A DNA stretch of 64,000 nt from assembly GCA_013054445.1 (NCBI GenBank), contig JAAMPI010000030.1, positions 1 through 64,000 on the forward strand, in the 5' to 3' direction. Source of the stretch: Cudoniella acicularis. Lineage: Eukaryota; Ascomycota; Leotiomycetes; Helotiales; Helotiaceae. This document shows, piece after piece, positions 10,177-21,345 of the stretch; within the stretch, counting starts at the first letter, position 1; every line of letters starts with the position of its first letter. The notes beneath the pieces were generated by a model. It was not told where the DNA came from and ran no database searches. It saw only the letters and a program-made list of their open reading frames with translations. Position numbers and translations under genes: made by a program.

Positions 10177-12234
10177 GTGAGTTTTGTGGGTTGCGGTCAG
10201 GTATGAAACTAAGTTTATAGATTCCACAAGGCAGTTATTTCCTATAATTACACGTCAGTTATGGTTTGGACTTCAAGCAATTTGCAGTAATACCATTTAT
10301 GTTCTTTTGCTTTTATGGTTATCTCCTAAGGAGTATGCGTCTGCATGTCCCACAACGTAGAAGAACTTAAGAAGTCATGACATGCAGCGGAGCTTTAAAA
10401 CTTCCTGATATGTTACGAACTTACGAATAAAAGATATTTTGTAACGCAAGTTCCTATCAGGAGAGCTCTCTTATGGTGAGAGAGCCATGTATCTCACATA
10501 GGCCGCATGAATACAATAACATGGACATGAAATTAATAAAGAATATTCTACTATCCCTATGCTGGATAAGATATCATCGAAAACTTACGTCTGCGCTTTC
10601 CTCATCCACTTCTTATCCCTCAGGCGCTCTCGAATTTGTATAACGGCCTTGTCCTTCACTTCCTTAATAAATGGCATCGTACTTATTATGCATACCCTTG
10701 CGCCAAGTCGCAGTTTTTCAAAAGTCTTTCTCTTACCCAACATAGCATGTGTCACCTCTTCACTTTGCGTGTCTTTCTTCCATAAGCTGGTCGAGTGCTT
10801 TTGTAACTATATTTGACGTACAATGTGAGGTTGCGTATTGCATGGATTGTGTTGCAGATATCGATTTTGCTCTATGGATTTTACTATCTATACATTAGAT
10901 TTTTCTAGTCGCTAAGATTGAAATGCACGCATCATCTGATCGTCGTCCTCTAGAGTTGTCTCTTCAGTAACAATTTCGCTTCTAGTTTCGTCGCTAGGAA
11001 TTTCAATATCTCTCCTCCTGTGAAACATTGAGACCCAGAATGCCGAATTAAGTATCGAATTCTCGTCTGATGTTTTCGGAAATAATATAAGTTGCTTTTC
11101 CTAAAGAGTAATTAAAGTTCCAATATCTCTACAACTGTGAGATATTGAGACTTGGGATGCCGAATTCGGGATTGAATTCTCGTCTGAAATCCGTAAAGAT
11201 AAGATGAACAGAGTTTCCTAAACAGGAATTTAGACGTTTAATATCTCTCTTAGTGTAAGATATTGAGATCACTAGTGTCCAAGTCAAGTTAGAATTTTTA
11301 TCCGAAGTTATAAAGAAATAAAAAGTAAAAAATAAATTATAATAACTATTGACGGTTCCTAATTTCCTAAATAAGAAACGGCCTGTCTAATCCTTGATAC
11401 TAGAGCAGAGGTCAATCAGTATCAAGATGGAAATGTGGAGAAGAGGTTAGAGATAGAGCTGGGCACAATTGTTGAAACAAAATCCAGTAAGCGAAAGCCG
11501 AATTGGCAGCTTGCAATATTATGCGGTGGGGGCCATATACCGGTATTTTACCAAAACATTCTTCCCGATAACAATTCGAACCTGTGGTTCTGAACTCGAT
11601 TTACTCTTCTAGTTTATAAACGCTTACTTTTTTAACTCCGTGGTGAGAGTTCGCAGGAGTCCTAGCTGGTAGTAGTTTAATTGGCCGCATCTAATATCAA
11701 TCTCCTTGTAAGACAATGCGATTTACAAACTCGGAAAATAGACCATTTTTGTAGAAAACCGTGCCAGAGTGTCTTGGAGTTATTTTGCTGATGTGATGTC
11801 ACGGCAAAGTGTCGGTCCGGGCTTCTAGGAGCTGCGCTCCCTGTTCCAATCAACAGAACTAAATAGAAGAGTAAAACAACTTACCTTGTTTAAATAGAAA
11901 TTGGAAGAAAAATGCTCGGCGAATGGAAAATAATATGTTTGCTGCGATATTTCTAGGCCGCTGTTCTGCTGAGGAATCTCCAGCGGCCATTTCATGTCTC
12001 GGACTTTTTCTTCCCGGCTCCCGAAAACCCGAGACCCAGGACCTTTTATCCGCGAAATTTCTTCCGTGTGGTGTTTCGCAGCCAGAACGTAACAGCCAAT
12101 CACGTCTCTGCAGCTCCCCGTAACCCCACTAATTCGGGAAGTCTTCGGGCCACAATCACACACAGATATATATTTAATTAACGGATTTCTGCTCCAACAA
12201 ACACTAAATGGTTCGCCCCATTCAGTAAACACAT
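10177..12234. other. Intergenic, repeat-bearing
   Basis: About 2 kb, AT-rich. Apart from the tandem repeat listed separately I see no convincing gene. A 135-codon minus-strand frame at 11825-12232 overlaps the tRNA 5' flank and looks non-coding. Confidence 0.45.
11005..11330 (+). repeat. Three imperfect ~117-bp tandem repeats
   Basis: Copies start at about 11005, 11122 and 11240. Each opens with AATATCTCT, then about 12 bp later the inverted counterpart GAGATATTGAGA or a decayed form, then a variant of ATGCCGAATT and GAATTCTCGTCTGAA. The third copy is the most diverged. No frame is open across them. Confidence 0.6.
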
Positions 12235-12324
12235 GGTCGGGTGGTGTAGTTGGTTATCACATCTCGTTAACAATTGTTAATACAAATGCCGAGAAGGTCC
12301 TGGGATCGAGCCCCAGCCTGATCA
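12235..12324 (+). tRNA. tRNA-Val(AAC) with a 16-nt intron
   Basis: The 5' acceptor strand (12235-12241) pairs with CCTGATC (12317-12323), with discriminator A at 12324. The D-arm GTGTAGTTGGTTATCAC is typical of eukaryotic tRNA-Val. The anticodon stem TCTCG/CGAGA encloses the loop TTAACA-C with anticodon AAC at 12269-12271. A 16-nt intron (12273-12288) sits at the canonical site one base 3' of the anticodon. T-arm CTGGG/CCCAG. A T-rich run directly downstream is the Pol III terminator. Confidence 0.9.
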
Positions 12325-12344
12325 TTATCTTTTTTTTTTCTTTG
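12325..12344 (+). terminator. Pol III terminator of tRNA-Val
   Basis: About ten T residues start within about 6 bp of the tRNA 3' end. Confidence 0.7.
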
Positions 12345-12357
12345 ATCATTATCTCTT

Positions 12358-12391
12358 CGGATCAAGCCCTATCCTAATCATCATCTTTTTA
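12358..12391 (+). repeat. Decayed copy of the tRNA-Val 3' end
   Basis: The sequence from CGGATCAAGCCC through CCTAATCATCATCTTTTT matches the T-arm, 3' acceptor strand and terminator of the upstream tRNA-Val with scattered differences, mostly transitions. The 5' half is missing, so this is a partial tandem duplication and not a functional gene. Confidence 0.55.
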
Positions 12392-13681
12392 TGTTTTTCT
12401 TTTGTGAAGAAATCTGGTGAAATCCTTCCTTTTTGGTTGTGGGCGCTAGACACGCACAGAGTTAGTGGGATGCTAACCGAGCTTAGCATTCCGCTATCAA
12501 AATTTTAAAAGGTTAGTGTTTGCTTGTAGCTGCAATTACTATTTGCTTTAATTTTTAATAAGAATTCTTTAAAGTCTCTAGATTACAGCAATGGCGAGGT
12601 TGGACTAGTTCAAGTCGAAAACAGTAGCTGTACTTGTACATTTCAAAAAATTCGTCATGTGCGAGTCTGCATCCAAGCTTGAAGCGACCCCTTTTCACTC
12701 AAATGAAACTGGTTTAGATTTAATATTTCTTGATTCTTTTCACTGCTCAACAAGCAGTCGCGCGAAGCTGCCCAACACAGCTGAAAACTATTGAAATGCA
12801 TATCAAGGTAATCATGTATGTAAGTAGAGAGCTTATTCGTAAAAATTATCTTGATGGCAGAATGATCAATTTGTGGTCGGTCACAGTTAAAGTCTTTCTC
12901 CTTTTTTGGCGAGTGCGGGTCAGTTGCATGATCTGATGCCACGCTATGAAGGAAAGGTGAGAACTGGGTGATAGAGTGATACTCGTAATTTTTTATTCAA
13001 TTACTTGATGTTGGAAAAGTCGCGCGATAAACGAGGGAAAGGTCCTATGGTGAGAAGGAGCGAATTTTTACGACACTCACAAATGGAAAGTGCATTCGTC
13101 AGGGCCCAGGACTTTCCTTCCGTAAGCATGCAGCTCAGGAAACACATGATCATGATCTGACCGAACTTTTTCATACCTGTCCTCTCGAAATCACACTACT
13201 TCGGAACACTTTTCAGCGTCCGCTACTGAAGTCCAATAATTTGATCATTAACCATCAAGCGCGACACGGTTTCATTAATTTCATCATGATCACAACCGGC
13301 GCATCAACAACATATGGGAAGCTGAGACCTAAATCTTTCCCCTCAAACACCGTTACACCATCCGGAAAGTAGTATCTGGGTATATGCTGACCTAGAAGCC
13401 AGAAATTCAGAACCAGCCAACCCCTCCAGCTTGCGCTGCGTTTTAAAAAATACCTTAGAACCTTTGGACTCCGAAACCAAACACCATATCCAAGCCGAAC
13501 TTGTGCGCTGTTTGCTCTGATTGCATGCACAGCGCTTCTTCTCAGCAAAAAACAAAACCGGAGCCAAGGACGCCATTCACGACGTAACTCCATGTACGAA
13601 GCGGGCCAACGAAACACCAGGCTCCAACCTTGTTGATACACACTGGCCCAATTCAATAGAACACAGGATTCTCTTTCCTCT
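12392..13681. other. Intergenic
   Basis: No supported gene. A 133-codon minus-strand frame at 13255-13656, just downstream of the transcription-factor stop, is rich in Trp and Arg and matches nothing I know. It could be a relic or the 3' UTR of that gene. Confidence 0.4.
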
Positions 13682-15789
13682 TCATGGTAGCAATGACGGG
13701 TGTACTTCGACAGGGTTCTGCGTCAAGGGATCGTGTCCCTCGATGCCAGGGCTTGACCCCTCCAAATCTTTCCCATCGAGCCATCTCTGCACCGCCGTAA
13801 AGTTCTTCAGATTTGCGACCGCGACGTCCCACTGAACCAGTCCGATGGCCATTGTACCAGCAGCAACCATAGCTTTTACAAATCTCCCCTCAGGACGAGC
13901 TCTGGTGGATGGATTCACAACCAAGCAGACCCAAAAGAATATTCCAGGCGTCAATTTCCAGCGCAAGAGCGGAACCCTCCACATCATCATCCAGACTCTG
14001 CCAAGAAGTTGAATGTTGCAAGCAACAGAGAATGGCTTCCGTAACAGGATCGCACTTGTGTAGATGATGGCTGTGGCGCGACATGTCTGGTAGATAAAGT
14101 CACTTGCGTTTTGTGCTTCACCCTCCGAAGCTAGAAGTCTGTCGTGTATCCATTGAACAGTCTTTAGAAATTTGGCTCTGGCCTTCTGTTGGTCCTCATT
14201 CTTGCCTAGAGATAACAGCGAAGTTGTCACAAATCTCATATCATCCAAGATCGTGGCGGCCGCAACGCTGATTTCAAGCGCAGTACTAGAATCAACGAAT
14301 CGAGTATTGGATAACAGCAAGGGACTCTCAAATTCCACGGGGTAGTTTTCGATGAGTGCCGCAATTCCTTGGGCACCTTGCACGATTGGATCACATTCAA
14401 AGGTACATGCGACTTGGAAATCGGTCCTATTCCCTCCGCGTCAGTAAAATTCACTTGTTTGGATCCAAGAGCTCACCTCATTAACATCATGCGTAGGGCC
14501 TTGAAATGTATGTTTTGAATTCCACCCCGAGTCCGTAGCATTTCTCGAAGCCCTTTCAAATGTGCAACAACGCTTGTTTTGTCGGCGTATACCAGCTAAG
14601 AGACAAATCAGTAAATTTAGAAACTCTACAAAACATCAGTACTCACCTCGTTGTATGCCAAGGACATCACTGCGGCGATAGCTTCGTCATTGACTCCCTT
14701 ACTGTGCGTTGATATATGCTCGTTAATCAAGGTGATCAACTTCACTCTTGCTGCAACTGCATCAACAGATCTCTCGACGTCGATATTGCGGCATGTTGCC
14801 CGGAAATATGAAGAAGTCAAAATTGCGATGTATATTACCAAAGGTGATTGTATCATAAAGCTAACCCAATGTTTGTTGAAGACTGGTGAGGGGTCCTTGC
14901 CGTCAAGTGACGACATATACGGCGACAGCCTCTCCAAGACTAATAAAGTCAACATCGCGTTGCTCACTAATAGTTCAATCAAAACTCACATATATGAAAC
15001 AACTCAGCATTCCGTCGAGAAGGCTCAATGGGGAGCGAATGGAGCGGCTCGACTACATTGTCGCCCACTTGTGTATTCGGATTTCCGAAATCAGCACCGG
15101 AAAATTTTGGTGAGTAGTACGGGCTTCTAGGGTCCTGGTGAAATAGGTGAGAAATTTCGCTGTGCGCGAAGTCGTATTCGGGAAAAGAGCCATGCTCAGT
15201 CTTGACCGCCGAATCAGCCTGGGCAATCGTGAGGCTACTGTTGGGCACTGTTCGCCCCGCAGTGATGGGGATTCTCGTTAGATTTGACGAAACTCCAGAT
15301 TCCTGTATACCAGGCAATGGTATATTTGTTTTCAGACTTTTCGATCCTCGAGAGGGCAAGGTTTTGGCTGGAGCTGCAACCACTTTGGAACTCCCTGCAT
15401 TTGAACCTACGGGATCTGCGTCATTATTGCCCAATTCAATCAATTTTTCAATCTTTTTTCCCCGTTTGGATGGTCTACTAAATATTTCAGTCTTTCTTCC
15501 TCCAATTACAGCTATGCTTGGGCAGATTCAAGAGTGCTTCTGACCTGGGATCGGCATATACACATTCCACTGGGGGAAAGCGCCTCGCACAATTGTTACA
15601 AGGCCTGTCTCTTGCTTGGTTGCACTGGAAGGCATAGTCAGCCGTACCGTCTCTCGGTAGGGAACATGACCCAATCACTACCTTCTGTTTCCGTCGTTTG
15701 CACTCCGTACATGATGTTGAGGTTCGCTGACGGGTGCGACGTTCAACGCGATGAGTTTCGCCGCCATGCGAGTCTTCGGCCTTAAGCAT
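13682..15789 (-). CDS. Zn2Cys6 fungal transcription factor
   Basis: Nuclear regulator of the fungal-specific binuclear zinc class. Six exons (15789-15682, 15624-15545, 15477-14990, 14939-14647, 14595-14477, 14426-13682) with introns of 50-67 bp join in phase to 610 residues. The DNA-binding cluster (residues about 27-58) reads SCTECKRRKQKC, then RPCNNC and VECVY, with its first intron inside the cluster. A basic linker (SRPSKRGKKIEKLIEL) follows. The middle region (ELFHIFLERLSPYMSSLDGK and FMIQSPLVIYIAILTSS) matches the C-terminal regulatory domain common to this class. The start is the ATG at 15789; the frame is open a little further without ATG. No lesion seen. Target genes unknown; the SDR with CGG palindromes about 4 kb away is one candidate. 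Confidence 0.88.
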
Positions 15790-17068
15790 ATCGAGCACAG
15801 TCGTCCCTTCATGAGGCTACCTGTATCTCAAAGGTAATTATCCGCGGTGTGCATATTAGTTGGCGAATCTTGGATGATGCATGACACAAGGCTTATATGA
15901 ATCTGCTCAGGAGGGAAAGAATATGCAAGGTGTCGGACGTAAGACCGATTTGGTTTAACGTGGGTATTTTTAGATGGGATGGGTATATCCCGTTCTGCCT
16001 TCACCAGAGGCAACTTAGCCCCTGAGACCCATTGTTCAGTCCCACATGGGGAGAATCGGTCCATAAAAGACTGCTTTTCCACATGTTCCGAAAGTTTACT
16101 TTCAGCGCTATCGAGTTGCAATGGCCTAGAACCAAATACTGTTCAAAATTTCAACCGCTGAGGAGTATATTGGCCCTGCCTGGCTGGTGATATTCCGGGA
16201 GCTGAACAGCAAGGCAACAGAAAAAGGACTCGTGAATGAGAGGCCAGTTTTTATTCCTGAATTCAAATTACTAGGAGACCCAAAGGTAAAATGAATTGTC
16301 GTCATAAGTGCAGCAACTGCAAGCTCCCGAAATACAAAATAACCTCATCCCTTCAGGCTTCGGAATAACCAAACCGTACCCGAGACAGACACATCGGAAA
16401 TATTTTAAGACCTCCATGGAAATATTTGAAAGTATATTTTATTATTAAATTGCGGAAGTAAAATTAATTCCTCTCCATTTATTTCTGAATTTTTCAAGAT
16501 CAGCGATATCTTGGTTGGAAGCCTAACCAGCTGAATGTGAATTTTCGGCGCTGAAAACTTTAACAAGGCAGATATTCTTATTCTGATTAAGATTTTCAGG
16601 TCGTGAAATGGGTATTCTCCGTCATATACCTAGATAGCTGAAGGGAAGCAATATAGTAGTTGTACAGGAGTGCAAAACATGCCAATGAAGTTAGATTTCT
16701 TGTGTTTCATTAGAGATCACAAGTCCGAAGTTTACCTAGATCCGTTGTTCTGGCGACTTCTCGCAGCTGATATAAGGCTTGGGATAGTGAGCTCTGGATA
16801 TGTCACGTGCTAAAGAGAAGTCCTTCTCTCTGTTGCAAAGGGTATATAGTTCAGGGGGAGAAAAGGTCTTCTAATATATGTAGGGGCCCTAGAGCTATTA
16901 TATAAAACTATTTAGTTCTATCGTATAACTGGGTGGATAGTCATGTGACGAGATTTGTGAAAGCTAGATCTGCGGATATGCGAAAGCGATTGCGCATCGG
17001 TTGAAAATAACTGTTATCGTTGTAATTTACTTATTTTGTTGTATTTGTGTCGTGAAGTGGTTAACCAT
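15790..17068. other. Intergenic
   Basis: Promoter side of the transcription-factor gene, then AT-rich sequence. No supported gene, RNA or array. Confidence 0.45.
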
Positions 17069-17373
17069 GCGAAGGCGGGGATTTTACGAACCTACAGACA
17101 GAAGTCTGTGCGCTCGGGGGCATTTTCAGGCATTTTATCGGCTTCGCGACCCCACCTCCAGGCTTTTTAAAAAGTAGGGTTATCGCAATCACTTCAAAGT
17201 TATAAAATATCCAATAATACTTACTACTTAAGATTTTAGAAATAATAATTAAAGAAGCGAAATCATACTTCTACTAAATACGATTTTGCGATTTACGAAT
17301 TTTCGATTTTTATTTCCTAGCAAAATGCCCTGAACGCACAGACTTCTGCCCGTCGGTTCGTTACGCCTTTGCA
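17069..17373. mobile_element. Inverted-repeat (MITE-like) element
   Basis: Two arms in opposite orientation, left about 17087-17126 and right about 17321-17360, match over about 40 bp with few differences and share the core GCAGAAGTCTGTGCG (ACAGAAGTCTGTGCG on the left). The interior is about 200 bp, AT-rich and non-coding. Size and structure fit a miniature inverted-repeat element, though I cannot see a clear target-site duplication. The right arm overlaps the beginning of the ankyrin reading frame. Confidence 0.5.
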
Positions 17374-18558
17374 TTATGCAGCGTTGGTTGGGAGTCGCGA
17401 AATGGTTCAGTTTTTCCTCGACCACGGCGCAAACACAAATGCCGTCTCTTACGATGAAGAAACACCGCTACACCTTGCACTCCGCCAAAATGTCCACGGG
17501 ACGAAATACCAGGACGATTGGACACGAGACCACTGGAGAGGCGAATACGTCCTAGACTTGATTGATCCTGAAGATGACGACGCCGATGAAATATATGCCG
17601 ATGCTATTAAATGGCGAAAGGACGTGATTGACAAACTACTCGGTCATTCCAAAATTGATGTCAATATCCAAGATAGTAAAGGAGCATCAGCATTACATTA
17701 TGCGCCCTACGGGAAAGAGAAATGTCATATCATTGTCAAAACCTTAGTTGAAAAAGGCGCCGAAGTTTCTGCTTGGAATTCAAGAAAACAAAGTCCATTG
17801 CACCTTGCCTGTAAAAGAGGCGACTCCGCGTCAACGAGAGTGCTTCTCAGACATGGTGCTAACATATTGTATGCGGACGATGATGGACTTAACTCGCTCC
17901 ACTATGCTGCAATGAGTGGAAACGTGGAGACAATGTTACTAGTTCTCAAACACTCCGATGAACATGGTCTCAACATATGCATATCAAGGGACAAAATGGA
18001 AAGAAACGCATTACATCATGGATTGACTGGTCGAATGACAGCTTCATCCGATGAGAGAGCCCGGCTGCTGTTGGATAATGGAATTGATATTAAGGACAAA
18101 GATGTCCACGGAAATTCACCTCTAGCTACCTACCTAATGAAACCACGGCTTTTCATCAACAATAAAATCTGTCGGCTATTGTTAGAAAGCGGATCAGATG
18201 CTATGGCTATAAATGGCGAAGGCTTAGCCCTTGCTCACTTAGCAAGCAGATGCATAGAATTGGAAGCCACTATTTTGGAAATTTTAATGGAATTCGGCGC
18301 AGACATGGAAATACTGGATAGGCAAGGGAGGACGGTTTACATCACGCAGCACTCAAAGGTTCCTTTACTGAGGGGGCCTTGGCATTTCTTCTTGAAAAAA
18401 CAAAGCTTCGCTATGACGACAAAGACTTTCTTGGGAAAACACCATCGCAATACGCTGCTGAAGAGGCGGAGAGACCCCGTGACCCAAGGACCCTTAAACC
18501 CAGCAGGTGGTTGAAGAGCTTGGAAATTTTAAAGAGAATTGAAGCTGCAGCTCGCTGA
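17363..18558 (+). pseudogene. Ankyrin-repeat protein, 5'-truncated and frameshifted
   Basis: Ankyrin repeats begin abruptly at TPLHYAALVGSREMVQFFL without a plausible ATG or upstream domain, and the inverted-repeat element lies directly at the 5' side. At least eight repeats follow, e.g. SALHYA, SPLHLACKRGDSASTRVLL and NSLHYAAMSGNVETMLLVL. Near 18336-18339 one base is missing: the 33-residue repeat consensus continues in another frame as LHHAALKGSFTEGALAFLL and runs on to TGA at 18556-18558. Likely the C-terminal part of a larger ankyrin protein (often NACHT- or HET-linked in fungi), now inactive. The N-terminal domain is not in the window. Confidence 0.75.
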
Positions 18559-18883
18559 AACTTTTCCCTGCGGAAGAGGGCCGATGATATATACCAGCTG
18601 ACGAAAAACTCGATATCCCTAAACTTTTAAATACGCTTCCATCCCGGTGTAGGGACTTGTGATTGGAGAGAGGAGAGGTTGAATATTTATCTAGATGGTG
18701 AGGGGGTAGTTGTCGAGGTGGGGTATGGCTGAACTTCTTCATAACCAATTATCACTTAATACTTACTCCACAAACGTATAATTCAACTATCTTCAGAAGA
18801 AACTTTGTGAATTCTCATTTCGTGCAGGCCTGAATACATGTATCTGTTTGCTCAAATTTAGTAATAAACCTCAACCACAACAC
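18559..18883. other. Intergenic between convergent genes
   Basis: About 325 bp holding the 3' ends of the ankyrin pseudogene (+) and the kelch gene (-). Nothing else seen. Confidence 0.5.
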
Positions 18884-21345
18884 TCATATCCAATTCCCCT
18901 CCCCAGGCATCTCAACAACCTCCATCTGCACCCCGTAAAGCTCCCTAGCCTCTAACTGCATCACTCCATGCACCTCACATCTCACATCGCCCCCCGCCTC
19001 TGGAACACCCTCCGGCAGCGGGATTCCCCACCCCCTATCACCGACCACTTCCTCCTCTTCCCTTTCCTCCTCCACATCACCCGTTTCTTTCCCCTCTTGC
19101 TTCTTGTTCCGGCTCAAAAAGGAAAAGAATTTAGGGTTCTGACGGCGAAGAGTAATGATCAAAGAGATGAAAAGCAAGAAGGCCACGATGGCGGCAACAA
19201 CACCGCCAACAAGCATGCTCTTCTGACTCGCAGCACTCACCCCCGTATTACCACCCGGCGGCGGTAGCATTGTTGGCATCGTCGTGATGTTCGTCCCCGT
19301 TCCATTCACGACTGTCCCCGTCACCGCAAGGGCAGTCAGATTCGCCTCCGCGGTCTGATTCTCACTCCCCGTAAACAGACTCGCAATATCCACCGTCGTC
19401 CAACCCCCTTCTGGCCTCATCTTACTCGCGTTTCCATCCGCACCCCCACCAACGATATTGTAAATTTGGCTAGGGAGTTGGTACGCGGGTTTAGAGGAAG
19501 AGAAAACGCTGCCCCACACGAGGGACGTGAGGTCGAAGACGGCGATGCCCATATATTCCCAGTCGCAGGAGGCGGTGAGGTCGGTGGTGTCTTGGCCGCC
19601 GATAGTGAGCATTTGCCGGGAGCCGGCGAAGTGGCAGGTGTGCCCGTAGCGGGGGAGAGAGCCGCTGTTTACCTGGATGGGGAGGGGGGTTAGTTTGTGG
19701 GCATAAAAGAGAAATAGACAGGGGAAACGGGAGGAGACGTACAAGAATCCAGGTGAAGGAGGGGAGGGTCAAAACCCAGGTTTCGTCGAAGTACTTGTTT
19801 TCTTGTGTTGGGTCCCAGCCTTACTATAATATTAGTCATAGAACTCTAGAATTATAGTATGAAATACATACCGCCGTACATGTAAATACTATGACTAGTA
19901 TTATCAGGTGCAGAAGCGAGCACGAGACAGAAGTCAACACGCGGTTCAGGAACAGTGCCCGTTAGACTTTGGGTGTACCAGCCTCCACTGTCGCCCATTA
20001 CCACTGAATTAGTCGCAGCCGAGACATCGAATACGTTAACTTGGTTCATTGGCACTATTGGAACTAGTTAGTCATCCGAAATAGTATTTGAAAGTGCCGA
20101 GAGGGAGCTCACGTAAATTAAGCCCCGTAGACCCGGCAGTTGCACCACCGATAGTTACGAGAACGCCTTGGGGACCAAGAGCGGGTACGTAAATCATCCC
20201 CCCTCTTATTCGAGGAAGGTCATTTGTGATGGCTACTGTGGAGAAGTTCCTTGCCTGGAGTGGTGTCAAACTTGCATGATGAACCTAGGAAACTGATGGG
20301 GACTTGCGGTTTGGTTATTTAGATCGAGAACAACCATGCCCTCCAAGACCATAGTCCTGTTCCCCAGCCAATACGAGTTAATTGAAGATTCATTGGTGAT
20401 CTCCCCGTTCAAGTAGAAAGCTAGTCCTTTATCTGGTGCTTCTGCATACGCTCCTCTGCTAGGTCGCTCCGGGACTTCAGAAAAGACATCATGCTGTGAC
20501 CAAACATCTGTAGTGGGATCGAGACTCCATCTGTACAGCGTCAGCAAAGCTCAAAACACGAAGCCTATTACGTAGTGACGAAACCCACAAGGTATATTGA
20601 CTACTCAATGGAAGCTGCAATTTGGGAAAGGTCCAATTGACGGTAGATGTTACACCACCGTACAAATAGATCTGAGGATCATCTGGAGGTCCTTGGAAAA
20701 TAGTTGCGGCTTCAACAAGAGGTGGATAGTTACCCGTTTGGGCATCGGCTGTCTTGTTGATAATTACCTCACTCATATTTAATTTCCAGTCCCAAGATGT
20801 GCTTATGTTGATTGCGAGTGTATAGTAATCTGTCTGGTGTCAGTAAGGTACGGATGTCACAAGTGTCGCGTGCGGAACATTTGAGACTCACTTGGTCCCA
20901 TTGTAATGAGCCCTTGCCAGTTTGGATCGTCCTTCAAAAGAGTAATCAGCATTGGTATAGAAAGTATTTTAAAGGTTGAATTGCTAACATATTGATTCCT
21001 GCCAGGGCCTCGATCAGAGAAAGACTCAACTCCACCATCGATGATCAATAACCCGTTTTTAATCTGGCTTTGATGATACCAACGCCTACGAAAATATATG
21101 TCAGCGAGATATTCATACAAAATCAAGACGAAATCCAATTCATATTATTAGAGTCCGTGGCCCATCTGCAACCATGTCATAGTTATCTTGAGAATGAAGC
21201 TCGCCTTAGGGTATATTGGTTGAGGTATTTACGAAATTATGTACTATCATTACCTGCAAAAATTGTTCAAGGGGTCAAGCCCATTAGCTCTGCAATGACA
21301 GACAAAAACAATTCCCAAAAGCAAGGCGACTTGATAGATCTGCAT
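18884..21345 (-). CDS. Kelch-repeat (beta-propeller) single-pass membrane protein
   Basis: Secretory protein: the start MQIYQVALLLGIVFVCHC is a signal peptide. Exons with kelch-type blades follow, including LLIIDGGVESF, IYLYGGV, WSLDPTTDVWSQHDVF, IRGGMIYVPALG, IYMYGGWDP and YGHTCHFAGSRQMLTIGG. A Thr/Asn-rich stalk with several N-glycosylation sites leads to one transmembrane helix (SMLVGGVVAAIVAFLLFISL) and an acidic cytoplasmic tail. This layout is common in filamentous ascomycetes; the function is unclear, possibly surface sensing or cell-wall interaction. Splicing uses short introns: I place donors near 21262, 20911, 20600, 20122, 19872 and 19740. The joint near 20262-20300 needs an unusually small intron (about 35 bp) to hold frame, so that boundary is uncertain. 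Length about 640 residues. Confidence 0.78.

Noticed and set aside
11825..12232. 135-codon minus-strand frame next to tRNA-Val
   Set aside because: No family, no splice context, overlaps the tRNA 5' flank; composition not convincing.
13255..13656. 133-codon Trp/Arg-rich frame downstream of the Zn2Cys6 gene
   Set aside because: No recognised domain or start context; most likely 3' flank of the transcription-factor gene.
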